Shown: piece after piece, positions 47,561 through 61,373 of the stretch
Position numbering within the stretch: the stretch's first letter is position 1
How the letters are laid out: every line of letters begins with the position of its first letter
Source of the DNA: Branchiostoma floridae
Lineage: Eukaryota; Chordata; Leptocardii; Amphioxiformes; Branchiostomatidae
DNA: 64,000 nt
Assembly: GCF_000003815.2 (NCBI RefSeq)
Contig: NW_023365777.1
Location: 294,855 to 358,854, forward strand
Reading direction: 5' to 3'
Made by a program: the position numbers and the translations under genes
Notes under the pieces: generated by a model
Seen by the model: only the letters and a program-made list of their open reading frames with translations
What the model was told of the DNA's origin: nothing
Databases searched by the model: none

Positions 47561-48532
47561 ACCACACCTCAAGAACATGAATGAATACACCACACTTATC
47601 GAAAAGAATAGGTGTCTTTCCCGGTGTGGTAGGATTAAATAAATCTGCCCAGATATGCAGCTTGTACAAATTCAAACCTGGAGTGTTACACCATAGGTTA
47701 CTTAGGGTACGTGTACGAAATACAAACAGTCAGCATAGTACACAGACACATGCTAAAAAACAAGTAAACAAATCAATGAAGCCTTCTCAAAATGATGTAA
47801 GTCCCCTGCATGTACATGTACATGTATTTAAATGACCTCTATATACCCTTTCATACATTGTACCTCAGTAATGCAGGAGATGACACAACTTGATTAACGT
47901 AAAGTGCTTGCTTTCGGAAGTCCCACACCCAATGATCCTGTCTTCCAGGCAATTATCAGGGTCATTTAGTGTCAAGAAATGCGATCATATAAAGATTTCT
48001 GACCACTGGGTCATTATGATAATGACCTCCGTTAGTGTTTAGGAATCTATTATCTAGATATTGGCACATCTTCAAAAGCAACTGCCACTGGTTCTACCTA
48101 TGTTGTGCAATGTTCATTGCTCTTTTACTCACATGCAATGGGCAATGTCCAAGAGATTGTATTGTGAATTGATCTAAGTAAGTAATAAGTTTTGCAACAA
48201 GGAGGTTTATGCTAATTAGAATCTATAGAATAAGAAATTGATTGTGAACCCTTTTTCTTTTTTAAATTCAATGGAAACAATCAAATCTTGACCTATTTGA
48301 AATCCTGCATATTGCAAAACTTACAGGAACATAACACACTTTTTTACCTCCATAAAATCTTAAAAGTGATAAAATCTTAAAACCTCCATAACAATCCTAT
48401 GGGAGAATTCACAAAGGACAGCTAGCGGTCACTCCAAACTACCTATACATACACTTAGATTGTAGCTTAAATGAGAGATTATGATGAAAGAAATTTTACA
48501 TGACTACTTATGTTGAAGGTATCAACCCTAAT
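47561..48532 (+). other. Large neurexin intron, part
   Basis: Contains a short ACATGT run near 47811-47826. An 84-aa frame at 47581-47835 has no domain. Confidence 0.4.
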
Positions 48533-48553
48533 TTCAGCACCAAGGAGAGATAC
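48533..48553 (+). promoter_or_regulatory. RE1/NRSE-like motif 5
   Basis: TTCAGCACCAAGGAGAG then ATAC, 16 of 21 to RE1, followed by AATGA. Motif 1 at 19738 is also followed by AATGA after one extra matching base, hinting at a repeat-borne origin. Confidence 0.35.
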
Positions 48554-48779
48554 AATGAGCTAGGCATTAAAATTTCCACTTTCAGCTGTTTTAAACATCA
48601 CCAATAAAGGAAATGAAAGCTTTCTCCATTTTATGACCAGATTCCAAGCTTTTCCCTGTACTAATGATGCAACTCAAATCAGAAGTAAAGAAGCATCTTT
48701 TACGGGTTTTCCACCGACTTGCCTCTGCTCCTTTCTTCATTTTAAGAGCTCAAGTCATGTAGCCAAATGCATCGAGGTG

Positions 48780-49060
48780 GATCCATAGTGTACCTGTTTT
48801 ATTACAGCAGGAATCCCAGAGCTTCCCTCGATAATTACTGCACCATCGCAGGCAAACCCTGACCAGACAGGTCCCAGCTGCTAGGTGCAGCATGTCACCG
48901 CCTTAATTGCAAATTGCGGAAGTTGACGGGGAATGAAGCTGTTAATAAGGAAAATTTCCTCTCACTTACCTCTTGACAGCTTCAGATAAATTATTATGTG
49001 CGTGGGAGTATTGTAGTGCGATCATACGAATTGTGTCAAACACGCAAAATAACAACGGAG
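48780..49060. promoter_or_regulatory. Possible conserved non-coding element
   Basis: Unique, higher-complexity block with homeodomain-type TTAATTGCAAATT and AGCTGTTAATAAGG motifs, inside an otherwise AT-rich intron. A strong donor-like sequence also exists on the minus strand (AAGAG|GTAAGTG at 48969/48970) with no clear acceptor. Confidence 0.2.
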
Positions 49061-52000
49061 TATGCAGAAATGTTATTGATGTAATTATTGCGTAAGTGCT
49101 TTGAAATTACAGTCACATTTCGTACTGCACTGCAGAGTTTTGTGACACAATATCACTCTGTGTACATTTGTGTAGTGTATGACCAATTAGAATTCAGGTT
49201 GTCTGAGTAGTAATAACTTTTTCAGTTGGTGACTTTTCCACCCCCACCTTTACATGTTGTATGATGTTCCGTCACTTAACTTCAACATCTGTACTCTAAT
49301 ATGTCCCCAACCACATGAGAGGTGCATGGTTTCTGTTTATACTATACGCTTGGGGCTGCACTTAGTAAGTATTGACCAAACTTTGGCTCGACAAAGCCCG
49401 AAGGAATGTCATTAGGCAAAATAAAGCCCAGAGGCGCAATAAAAGGTCTTTTATCCCAAATTGCACCTCATAAATGGCTAAAAGGTATGTAAACACCTAT
49501 CCAGGCTGCAGAGTTTTGTGTTTGAGTTACGCTTCATGTAGGTAATACTGGGTTTGCTTGGGTTGATTCTTACCCAGCTTGTGTATAATCTGTGCCCTTT
49601 ATTCCAGTCTTGCTTTATTTGGCCCATTTTGGCTGAGAAAATTGCTTAGCTTGATGACTGGGGATGCTTGAGTTCCCATCCGGGTGGTGTCCTATATCAC
49701 CTCCCACTGTACGGCATGTTTACACCTGCACACAGTCAGGTCATGTAATCATCAACACATTTGGAGTGAGTACAATTTCAGTGCAGACTTTATGAGCACG
49801 AGGCTTGACTTCTCTTGAGTTATCACTCTAATTTCCTGGCGTTATTACAGATTGGATGGTCTGCTCTGCCCTGTGTTCATTGGTTGCATATGCGCCTGGA
49901 AACGATCCCTTATTACGAGTTATGGAGTATTCCGGTGGTTAATGATGAACAGAGTTGGTTAAGGGTCCACATGAAATGGGCCCGCTGGGATTGGGAAATG
50001 TCTTGTGGGTCAAACGTGCAGCTGGGTGTGGTCCCACCTCCGCTGAAAGTGTCACCTTGGACACTCCCGCTTGGCTCAAAACCCCCCAAATAGGTGGTCT
50101 GAGGTGAAAAAGCCTGTAACGTTGACAGCACATCAGCTAACAATTCATCTCTGATAACATGTGCTGCCGCGGCCCTGTTTGATGCTTTTTGTGGGCAGGG
50201 ATGTGGACGGAATACTAAAGACAAGCAATAAGACAGGGATTTATGGGGGTGGGGAGGGGGGAACAGGCCACCACATTTATTCATCTGGCCGATCCGCCTC
50301 CATTTCCCCCAGAAAGATGGGCTGGAAATAATGAGAATTGGAGTGGATATCGGGAAGAAAAATGGAGCATGCAGCCGACGCGTTTTCTAGCAAATCCTTC
50401 TCGAGTGCCTCCATTACGCTATTGAGCTGTTTTGGAGGTTGATGTATGGAATAATCGAAATGACATTGTGCAGGAAAGGCAAAGAGGCCTCGTGATGGGG
50501 CAGTCATAATCAGCGCCTCCTCTTTACCCAATGTAGCTTGGGAGTGGCGCATTTAGCTGTGGTGTGGCTATGAATACAGATTTCACTTTATCGCAATATG
50601 CTTTGCTCTTTGCTTTCATTTCAGCAAAATTTCTGCCTATATTTTCCTTGGCAATCTGCCCTTTTTGTGTGTGTGGCTAGCTGATGTCCATGAAAGCCTG
50701 TGGTCAGGCCTTGCCCTCCAGGCATGTAATATTCATACTGCTGATTTAAGTGAGAGGGTGGAGAGAAGGTCAGTGATTCCCTGATGGCCCCAGGCATGTC
50801 GAAACCCCACACAGAACGTACAACGGCAAAAAGCTTTCCGTGTGATTAATTTCAAGATAATACATGTAACTGTGATTATGAGGAAACAAGTTGATGGTAA
50901 CCGAAGATGTATTGTCAAGTCGGCGAGCCGCACTTTTCCAGCGAGCGTAATTTTGCGCATCTGAGCTGCGTACAAATAAACCCGATGATAAATGATCCCC
51001 CGACAAAGCGATATTGGGGGGATTCACTCGCATGATGTGTACAGCACACTTATGAGCCATAATGGCGAATTCTGCATTGTTACCACAGTTACAGACTCTC
51101 CAACAGCAGGGTTCAATATCCGGCTTCTGTGTATGATGTATATATTGCAGCAGGAACATGATAGGTGTCATTATCACTGTTCATTGGAGATCCCCTAATT
51201 TTGGCATCGAGGGACATGATTAATAATGCATGTACTTACAGGCAATCTGATCATTCTTGTACATACGGAAATATGCAATTCAATCCACTCTTGATAATTG
51301 GTATATTTTCAATCCAATCTTGGTAATTGGCTTTTGATATCGGGTATTTTTGTGTAGCAAATAGATAGGATTGGTTGTTATATGAACCCTTGACATACAT
51401 GTATGCGTAGTTCAAAGTTGATGTAACAGTCAATACAGTAGTCTGTTTCCTTAGCAGTACATTATGTACCATGGTTCATGTACAGTTTTAGACCACAAAC
51501 TTAAACTGGATAAAAAATGGAGCTAAGTTTAACAGGAGGTACATGTAGGGGTCATACGAACCCTATACACTTTCAGTTAACTTTTTTTCTTCCGATTTTA
51601 GGAACTTAACAAATCACCATGCAGGGTCAGATATGCATAAGTGCCACACACTCAGTCTTAAGTTATCATATGATTGTGTAAAAAATTTCCATGTATCACA
51701 CAATGATTAATGAAAGAACATCAGAAAATCTCACTATCACTGTAACAGCTGTAAAAAAAGCTATAAGCTCAGGTGACAAGTTCAAAATCTTTAAATCAAA
51801 TTCTAAGTACTCTAAAGATGCTGAAACAGTATAGTGCAAGTAGTGCAATGCGATTTTGCTACAGTTGGCGTGTTTTAGCTTGGCATACCCTTAGGTTATC
51901 TCTCCTTTGTTCCATACGTGTTTGGATTCTTTCTTGCTTGAGGCTTGAGGCTTACACCTGAAGCCCTTCATACTTAACATCACCATCCAAAATAAGTAAT

Positions 52001-52974
52001 GCAATTCCTTACAACATGTTTGAGTGTGGCCAACCCTAGGCATTGTAAGCATCGAACTCCAAATTTGATCCAGATAATTATATGTGGAAAGTGGATTATT
52101 TCATCAATCAATCATTTCTACCAAGATCACAACTGCTAATGTTGATGAACATCTTGTTTAGGTATAATCTGTCAAACGGTCAATGGCAAGGTAAAGTTCA
52201 AAGTAAGGTGCTATACACATACTGCATCTTGTCTAAGGAGAGATTCAATTTGGTATATGATGTATTATTCAACCGTGGCCTTTCCCCATCAGCTTGATCA
52301 TGCAACCATTCTGCATGAAACTTGACAGAAGAAAAGGTTTCTCAAAAAATGTTAAATAGGACTCAATGTTTTAGTAAAATCTCAAGTGCGTCATCTTTAC
52401 TCTGTCCATTTATCACTTTCCGAAATGTTCTTGAACTGTCATATTCTCTTAGCCATACAGCCAGAAAGAATGCAGATCCATGCATATCTAACTTTTTCTC
52501 TGGCTGTTCCTGTCATGGTGTTTCATGGAAAGCATACTGTATAGGAACAATGTTATACCAGGGGATGACGAATATGAACTCTACCTTGAAAAGTTGCATT
52601 GTTGCTTAGAAAAAGATATTGTATGCAAATAGCCGCTAACTTAAAGTTAATGTTGATTTTATTCAAACCAGAATGAGTTTCAACATGTGCAGTAAATGTC
52701 AGTGATAGCATCAACTCTCACAATTCCACTGGGTACCCTAATACTGCCAGATAAAAAAAAAAAGTCTATTGTAGAGGCTTTCTCAATTTGTCTTGAACAC
52801 CTAAATAGCTGAAGTGTATCTACATGTACCTTAGAATTACTGATACTGCAACTGATACTGCATTAAAATGTCTTTGAATTTTTTTCTCAAGTGGCAGTAT
52901 TATGTCATCCAGTGGAATTATGAGACTTTATGTTGTACTGTAAAAAGGTAGTTCCATAGTCTTTTTCTGGTAGT
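49061..52974 (+). other. Large neurexin intron, part
   Basis: Frames at 49815-50093 (plus, tryptophan-rich) and 49913-50284 (minus) overlap each other, and neither has a known domain. The 49800-51100 block is less AT-rich and could be regulatory. Otherwise nothing recognised. Confidence 0.35.
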
Positions 52975-53165
52975 CGATTGTTATATAATGTGCCGGGGCA
53001 TGGTGTTAGAGGGCAGAGCCCATCTCTATACTGTCTTTTACCTCCCCAACCAATGTATACATTTTCACACCAGGGTGGAGTGAGAAAAAGTTGAATGTGT
53101 AAAGTGCCTTTCCCAAGGACACAACATTCAGACATCAAACCTGTGAACTTTCCATTTGTGCCTGC
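52975..53165 (-). mobile_element. SINE fragment, second family, minus strand
   Basis: On the minus strand: GTGTCCTTGGGAAAGGCACT then TTACAC, CTCACTCCACCCTGGTGTG, and AAAATG, related to the block at 47440-47490. Old and partial. Confidence 0.55.
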
Positions 53166-53659
53166 TTGCCCATGCACTAGTCTATTCGATGCTACTACAT
53201 ACCCACATAATTTACTTTATGCACAGCCAATTCCGTGTTTCAGTTCTGTTAACTGCAACAACTGATACCAGTACAGTCTGCAAGGATAGGTCATATGACA
53301 CTGTGGTATACTATCTACTGTCAATTAGTGTAATTACACAGCGCATCAAATTGCCATCAAATTCCCCCCTCTCCTATGTTATGCCTCTGAGTTATTCTCA
53401 CTTTAACATTAAAGCATGGCAACTGATTCTTATCACATATGCTCTAGCCTCAAGAGAAATGTAATTCCCATAACTATTTCATTACTGATTCATTGTACAA
53501 TTGCCCTTGAATGCATTAGCAGCTGTGTTATCCAGGGAAAGTCTAGCGTTGTGTACTACGCCCTAGTCAAACAGACTTTGAAATGAAAGAAAAGGGCAGA
53601 GATTTTACATGTGGTCGGCTAACTGCATTTTACAGTTCTGATAAAAATCGGGGATCCTT

Positions 53660-53870
53660 TGCTCTTTGAAATATGCCAGCCTCCTTTCCTGACGAGCGAT
53701 TGGTTGACCTTGGTAGAGGAGAGCGCCGTGAAAAGCGGGCAGGGAGATAGGGGATTAAACCTGTCGGCTTAGCGCATACTGATGAACGCATTAACTTTGT
53801 TCCCGCTCATGTTGGCAAAATCACCTCCAGGCACATCAATTTAATACCTTGCTTCTTTGAACTTACCTTA
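53660..53870. promoter_or_regulatory. Possible conserved non-coding element
   Basis: Unique block with TGACGAGCGATTGGTTGACC, CCGCTCATGTTGGC and CATCAATTTAAT motifs and balanced base composition. A C-run follows at 53878-53889. No coding frame. Assignment rests only on texture. Confidence 0.2.
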
Positions 53871-54240
53871 TTATCGCCCCCCCCCCCCCAATGTCATTGC
53901 ATGTCATCTGAACAGCTTTATGGGTTGCATTAAATGACAATTGTTTTTTAAGTGCTCATGCATGTTGTGAAAGAAAGTAAATCATGAATATTATGTGGCA
54001 TGTAATATTTTGACTTTCAGATTTTCCTGGTTGTCTAAGCGACTTGAGTGTCAGGCACATGCATATCCTAAGGCGTTTAAACTTTTTAAAGATTTTATTG
54101 GATTATACATGTTTTAGGAATGAACATTTCTTTCTTAGTTTATCTTAATTGTTTTCGCCTTTCCTTGCATTGAAAATACAACTTACATAAAACTTGGAGA
54201 CTGACTGGACTCACAGTTCTAACATCTTGTGTCAGGATCT

Positions 54241-55131
54241 CTAACATGCATTGGCATAATACCGGTCATAAGCCTTATACCGGTCGATTAAAAATAGTGG
54301 AACTTAAAGAGATCTACACATGCAACAATAGTTATTTCTGAGGTGTGCACACTTCAGACATCCAGGTGTCCAATACATAATTTACAAAGCATCGATAACA
54401 ATGCATTTGAAGACAACAAGGCCAAAAGTTTTCAGGTCATTTTCGGGGCAGGCGAGCTCGTCGTGGGACAAACACACTGTCACGTTCATCGCCAGATTTG
54501 TAGATAATAATCACATGTGCTCACGGCACAAGACGAGCATGATTCAACAGCAATCTTGAATTTCTTTTGGTGACCTACAACTCGAGTAAAAGTGTGAGGA
54601 ACCGTTGCATTATCGCCCGGATCTACGGCTGAATGGGTCAAATTGAACGTACGCCGCCATTTTCCCGCCATTTTCAATGCTACGGCCAGCAGTAAAGTTT
54701 TACGTCACTGCGGTTGTGACGGACCAAAATTAAATGAAAATTCTTGTCAGTATACGCCCATTTTCTCATGACTTTTTGTATGCTCATGCATATTTTTGTT
54801 TTGTGCAACTACTAACAGGAAAGAAAGGAGCAACAGAGGATGAATAAAGGTACATAGCGGCAGTTAATTGTGCCGTGTTTCGTTCGACCGGTATAGTGCA
54901 CCCCCTTCCAACCACGCGCCCGTTCTCCGTGCAATTCCGCGGTGTGTTCCAATTACGATATTATGTTTTTAGCAGGACCAGAGAGACAAAATAATTTACA
55001 CAGAAGAAGTGGCAAAGGTAAGCTGTAACAGCAACATGTAACTGGAGAAAATGATGCGTTGATCATTTGCCAGATTAGCATTGCTTGAGAAATTGCAGTA
55101 AACCGACCGGTATTATGCCAATGGATGTTAG
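54241..55131. mobile_element. TIR element, about 890 bp, with ACCGGT ends
   Basis: Left end CTAACATGCATTGGCATAAT then ACCGGTC pairs with right end GACCGGTATTATGCC then AATGGATGTTAG: 27 bp with one mismatch. Further ACCGGTCGAT and TCGACCGGTATAG motifs lie inside as sub-terminal repeats. The interior is CpG-rich. No transposase frame. Confidence 0.8.
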
Positions 55132-58100
55132 ATATCTTGTGACTAATATGGAAATACTAAATCAGCAATGTTGACCATCATTTCTACGACAATGTTGTTT
55201 GGTGATATGAAAAGCATGACTAGCATTGTAATGCTTTTCAATTTATGGGGATTTAATTTTGCAGCAGGGAGAAAATGTTTATAGTGGTTTGTAGTTTGTA
55301 TTTGGAAAACAAGGGGGTAGGCAGGAAGAAGACATTTTTTCACTTGTTTTAATTTTACAAGAAGAGGTTAACATTAAAACCACTGTAAAAATTTCAGCTT
55401 GTGATGTTTTTAGCCATCAGACAATTGGCAACATCATGAGACAATGGACACAGTTGGCACAAGGAAAATTAGGTCTTTCAAAAACTTTCAACTTCTTTTA
55501 CCACTTCCATTCATTTCTCGACCAGTTTATACATGATATTTGGCAAAAAGCTGCCTTGCCTTCCTGTAGGCCCCTAATGGTAACACATTACACGGTATTG
55601 GGTTTTACATCTTTCTAACGATTGTTGGGGAGATCAGTCCATTTGACCATTATACCATGTTATATTTCAAGTGATCTACTTCTAATACTATGTAAAATGT
55701 TAAATCTTCTATTGTTCTGGCTACTACCTCATATCTTGTATCATTATTTGTCTTCCTGATAGGGGAAAACATAATGTGTGTTCCTTTTGTTCTTCTTTTT
55801 CTGTCAGGAACCAATCAGACCTTAGAACTGTATCAGCATATTATTAGCTATGAATTTAACTGTTAATGTCCCAAAATCAAGAAGATGCACAATGTAGGAT
55901 GGATCTTTTTTTGTTTGCTGTTACTCGCACACAATACTATAAACCAAGCCTAATGGTATTAGCATTGTGTGTGAGTAGCTTGACAAAAAGCTACAAGAAA
56001 AACATGCTGCATTTTTTCAAAAACATTTCCTCTCAGATATTTTTCCATTACTTTCTTTGTGAGGAAAAATAAATTTCAGTTGTTCTTGAGAATTGCTGGC
56101 CTTTGAGATTTACATATGTTTCGATCTTGAAATTGTCCATGAGCTTTGGAGCCAATGATGCTGAAGTCTAATGATGCTGAAGTATGGAACGTCTGAGGAA
56201 ATCTAAGAGGGTTCTTTATGTTCTAGATTGCCTTGTTTTAGGATCAAAGTGGCGAACCAACCTCCCATTCTGTGCTTAATAGTTCTCTTGAGAAAGTCAT
56301 CCCAATTAGCCTCGAGATGACCTATATATGTAGCAGCTCCAGGGAAATCTGGCGTGTTCTTGTCGAGTCCTGGTGGAACCTGGTGTGCTGAGTTTTTAAC
56401 CATGCTGTATGTGACCCCAAAGTCTGTTCGGTGTAAGTGTGATGGTTTTAAACCCATTTGTCTTTCACCAGGCCTAGGAAAAGAAATGTTGTGTTTCCTG
56501 TTATCCAAATGACCCTAGCATTTAAAACTTGCTGACCCAAGCTTTTTAGGGTCAACTACTGGCAAGAGCAGCTTTGTAATCCCTTATTCTCCTGGGTTAG
56601 TTAGTCTTCACTCTTAGTGAGCAACATTTCAGTTTGCATCATTTAACTGTATTTGTTAGATCAGCCCAAATGCAGAAAAATCGAAGAAGAAGAAGGAAAA
56701 TTTTACATAGGAAACAGAGCTGTTACAATGATTTTCTTAGGTCTCACCTCTGTCTCCCACTGCCATTTGTGCAGAACTCAGTGGAGCAACTGGGTTGTTG
56801 TTTCGTTATTGTTCCTACATGTAGTTGACATGTTTGCTATGCTTCAGGACATTTACTCAACTCAAAAAATGAAGGAGCACATTTTATATTCATTGAGTAT
56901 TTTCATCTTTAGTTATTTTACTGATTACATAGAAGTTTTGATGTTTCCTTGAAATGATTATAAGCAATCTCACTAAGATTGGATCAGGAATCTTAAGAAA
57001 TGTCTTTGGGTTTCTAGTGATTTAGTTTCACTGTTGGGAAAATAATGGAGGGCGTGAAGTGGTTTGGAGTTCTCAGTTTAAACAATGGGGTAGATAAGCA
57101 GAAGACAGAACAGGAATCTTTGCAGCGGGTCTAAGATTGCAGTGAAAAAGTTTCTGTGAAAACTGCAAACATTAAACCACCTAAAATTTTAACAAGTACA
57201 GTATCCTTTGATATGTCTTTGAAGTTAATGAACTCTTTGATGTTGACAAGAAGAATAGGATTTTGCATGCTTCACTCTTCTTCAAATGTCTATAACTTTG
57301 AGGGGAGATTGATAGCGTAATAATGTGGCATGTATCATTTGTACCCCGCTGAATGCAAAATGTTTTTCACCGTACAAGAGTCTGTAACTGTCACTTATAA
57401 TTATACCAGTAGTCATCGAGGGAGCAGTTACCTTGCAATGATGTTCCTTGATGAAAGCCTTGCCAATGAGATGTACGAAATGATTTATGACTTACGAAGC
57501 ACAGTTCATTGCAGAACATTTTGCATTAGTAGGCATGGAAGCCGGCGCTGTGCAGTTACCGTTTAATGAGCTAATCCTATTTCCTGACAAGACCACAAAC
57601 TCGTTAATGATTGCAGATTTCACAGTAAGATGTTGCCTTTGATCACGACCATGATACACCATGCGTGGCTTACTAGAATAAATTTGCATCAAATCTGTTC
57701 TACAGTCATTTGCTCAACCCTTTGTAGTTTTGCGTATCTACATGTAATAGTATGCACAATGTGTATCAATCTATGATTCATCAATTTCAGTTTGGGAAAA
57801 TAGGTCTTTTTTTTTAAATATGTAAGGAATCCCTGGAATGTTGAGGAGGTTGGAAAAATCATGGAAATCTCATTTTACCTTGTTAATCATTGTGCTCAAG
57901 AGGGTCTATATCGATTTTCATCTGCTTGAAATACCTAGGAGTTGTTGGCTCTTTCTGGACCATTAGCCCAGAATTGCTTTGTGCCATTATTCTCCAACTA
58001 TAGCAAATACATTTGCATAACACCTGCAAAGGAAAGAATGACTTTGGGGTGTACACGGACTTGATATCTGAACAGCATGTTCTTCTGAACACTCAGATTT

Positions 58101-58794
58101 TCTTGTCCTGTACAGTTAAACATATTTCAGAAAAAAAGTGGTGCAGATTCAAAGTAACCAAGCAATGATTTACCAGATATAAGTTAGAGAGGATAGATTT
58201 GGGTTGCAGGACAAATCACTGGCAATTACTTTGTACAAATCTTTGCAACCAATGAATTTCTAACCCAAATTATAATAAAAATTCTCCTTTATTCTGACAT
58301 AACAGAAATGAAGTTTTATGTATGGTTTCCTTTTTATGTCAAAGGTTAATAGGTATTTGATATATGCCATTCTAGGCTTGATAGATATTCCACACACTTT
58401 GCAACACATCTTTGATCCCAAAGGCAAAATTTGTCGAGGCTATGAAAAATTGCAAGACCATTTAACATGCCCCCAAGAAATGTTGGCCCAATTCTTTAGC
58501 ACTTTGTCTTTTACTCCATTTCTAAAGAAAAACATGTAGATATGTACGAAATCTAGAATATATAATTATAATAGGCCACTTTTTTTTATCAACTGAGCTT
58601 CAAGAATTTGAAGAACTGATACAGTTCAAAATTTGTTACCCCCGTTTTGGGCAACCTATCCCGGGGACTAGGCAGTGATGAAGGCTGACCAGCTAATCTT
58701 TTGTTCAGTATGTCACGGAGCAAGCACAATGATCGCAGTCAATTAATCTTGCCGAAGCCGACCTCATCATCAGGGTGATTGCCATCTAATTCTG
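55132..58794 (+). other. Large neurexin intron, part
   Basis: Short frames only, for example 56203-56508 minus and 56653-56952 plus, without domains or splice context. Confidence 0.4.
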
Positions 58795-58979
58795 NNNNNN
58801 NNNNNNNNNNNNNNNNNNNNNNNNNNNNNNNNNNNNNNNNNNNNNNNNNNNNNNNNNNNNNNNNNNNNNNNNNNNNNNNNNNNNNNNNNNNNNNNNNNNN
58901 NNNNNNNNNNNNNNNNNNNNNNNNNNNNNNNNNNNNNNNNNNNNNNNNNNNNNNNNNNNNNNNNNNNNNNNNNNNNNNN
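58795..58979. other. Assembly gap (185 N)
   Basis: Run of N. Frames across it are artefacts. Confidence 0.99.
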
Positions 58980-59969
58980 AAAGCCTGGTTGATGGGCTGT
59001 TTGTTTGACAAGATGGATAGACCCATTACTGCTGCTGGTGGGAATAGCCCGTGCATTCATTTATTCCAACATGATGTATGGAATGTACTGGATAATTGCT
59101 GGGGGTGAGAGGAAGCCGGATCGATCAAATAACAAATGAAAATGCAAATGCTTTGGAAGTGTTGGCTATTGTTCAAAGTGTTTCTGATGAGGTGAAAAAC
59201 AGTAGTTTTCAGAGGCTTGTGGTGATGTATGGCTGAAACATATTGACCTGTTCTTGCCAGGAGTGGGGGTGGGGGGTGGAGCAGTTGCTTCCAGTAGTGT
59301 CATACATTGTATATGCCTGATTAGCACTGCAGTCAGTAATTTTGAGATTGTAGTACACAGCACACAGATACCGCTCCTTTGTTAGATGGACAGGAATAGG
59401 TTAATACCTGGTGATGTCATATTGTGATTCAGGCTTATCATTAGCGGATTAGAAATTGGATACTCCCCATGTTGTAAAACCTTTGATAAGTGGATTGACT
59501 GTACGTAGGCCTCTCTCAAATTACAAAATTCATTATCATTTTCCTTATGTAAGATATGAGTAGCTTGTTCCTGAAAACATACTGTGAAATGTGCAGTTGA
59601 AAATTTGGTTGGCCTTAGCCAGAGTCTTTTAATTTACATACTTCCCTTTATTCAAGTCACTTTAAATTTACATGTACATGTATATACAATGTACTGCAAA
59701 TATCTTTTGGAAATCTAGGAACACAAGTTGATAGTTGTTGATAGTTGTTACTCAGACAGGAAGGATTGATACTTAATCCTTTGAGCTTAGACAATCGGTG
59801 ACAAAACCACAATATGAAGGCTTCTGTCAACATTCTACATATTTTTCTACACACTGACTCCAATGCCTTCATGAAGCTAACAACTAAAGTCACTGCATCT
59901 GTTGAACGGAATACAGTAGACAGCTCTGGGTTTAAGTAAAAGAGAACAGGATTGTTCTTTATATTTTCT
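58980..59969 (+). other. Large neurexin intron, part
   Basis: G-rich run near 59263-59280. Nothing else recognised. Confidence 0.4.
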
Positions 59970-60180
59970 AGCACTACTTCACCTTTATCCACAGGGGAAC
60001 CTTTATCCAATGTTTTAATAACATGATATTTAGGGCACATTGGACGGTGGTTGAAATTGCAATATTTTCAAAATATTGCTGTTTACAACCACAGTCTGTC
60101 TACTTCACTAGTTAACATTGTTGAATACATTGTTTTTAAAAACAACGGATATAGGTCACCCCACGGATAAGGTGAACTTA
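59970..60180. repeat. Palindromic MITE family A, copy 6
   Basis: GCACTACTTCACCTTTATCC ... CCCCACGGATAAGGTGAACT. Interior GGACGGTGG / CCACAGTCTGTC and a GCAATATTTTCAAAATATTG then C central palindrome. Confidence 0.85.
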
Positions 60181-61373
60181 CTTCCATGTAGACAACCAGT
60201 GGTCATAGTATGCCATACACAGAAAACATACACAGAAAACACAGGTTCAGGAGGCAATGAGGATATTAAAAACATCGGAAAACATCTATTCAGTGACTAT
60301 AAATTAAAAGGTATTGTACTAGATGGTACCAGCTAGTCTGAAACAAAGACAGTTGGTAAAAGTGCTGGGGGTGGGGGGCAGCAATTTCACATACAGATCC
60401 TATGGAGCATACAATAGTCTCATTGTGCTTGACTGGTTTGAGCTGATGGCAAACATTCTATAATTGGACAGTTTGAAAGGAATACTGGACATTGGAGTTA
60501 TTCCATATTTAGTGGTAGCAAAGGACTGAGATGAGATCTGCATCAATTTCTTGGAATTGGCTGCACTAGCTTCAAAGGTATCAAAGATCATATACTCCAA
60601 TGCATATGTCTCCAATTCATGGGACCAAAAGCCAGAATTGTGCCATTAACCATTACCGGTTAAGCTGCAAACCGAAAGGTTTCCAAACTCCTTACAGCCT
60701 TACTGGCACAGTGATTGAACTACCTCTCCTCTGTTTGGAAGTTTGCCAGGTGCACTTTAGTCTTTAGACGTCTCTCCCACCTTATCAACCGTCATCTGAG
60801 TGTGTATGTTGATTAGAACATGTAGCCTCTGTCTCGGTTACCCAAATGTCACTGAATAGTTGATTAATTGAATTAGATGTTGTGAATATTATCTAATGTA
60901 ATATCTAGTGTATACTTAGACTGGATTGACTTAGCTTGACATATAATGTTTTATTCAAATATTTCAAATTCTAGAAAGAACCGAGCTGTTAGTGATGGTA
61001 TTCATGTAATTCTACATTGCCATCCATGAATACAAATATCTAGCATGAGGTACACATGAACTTATGACTGTTCTTGGTGGCAAATTTGCAGTTTAGTTAC
61101 AATGTTACACCACAAAAATTTGTGTGTCCTCATCAGTGTTATAGCATACACAATGTTGCATATAGTGTAAGACAATGCATTTGCTGTTTAGTGTGCATTT
61201 TGCTAGGGCACAACATTGAGGCATGTCAGACTATCAAAAAATTACAACCGCTTGGATCTGAGCTTGTATCATTACACCACACCACACTAGTACTGCAATG
61301 ATTTCTTTGTCTCATGCATTTATTGTGTATAGTTGTTCTCACTCATATTTATTCATACTGTCTGTGTTTCCAG
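60181..61373 (+). other. Large neurexin intron, final part
   Basis: No exon recognised before the LNS3 acceptor. Confidence 0.45.

Noticed and set aside
49815-50284. Overlapping frames of 92 aa (plus) and 123 aa (minus)
   Set aside because: They oppose each other on the same DNA, show no domain, and lack splice sites framing them.
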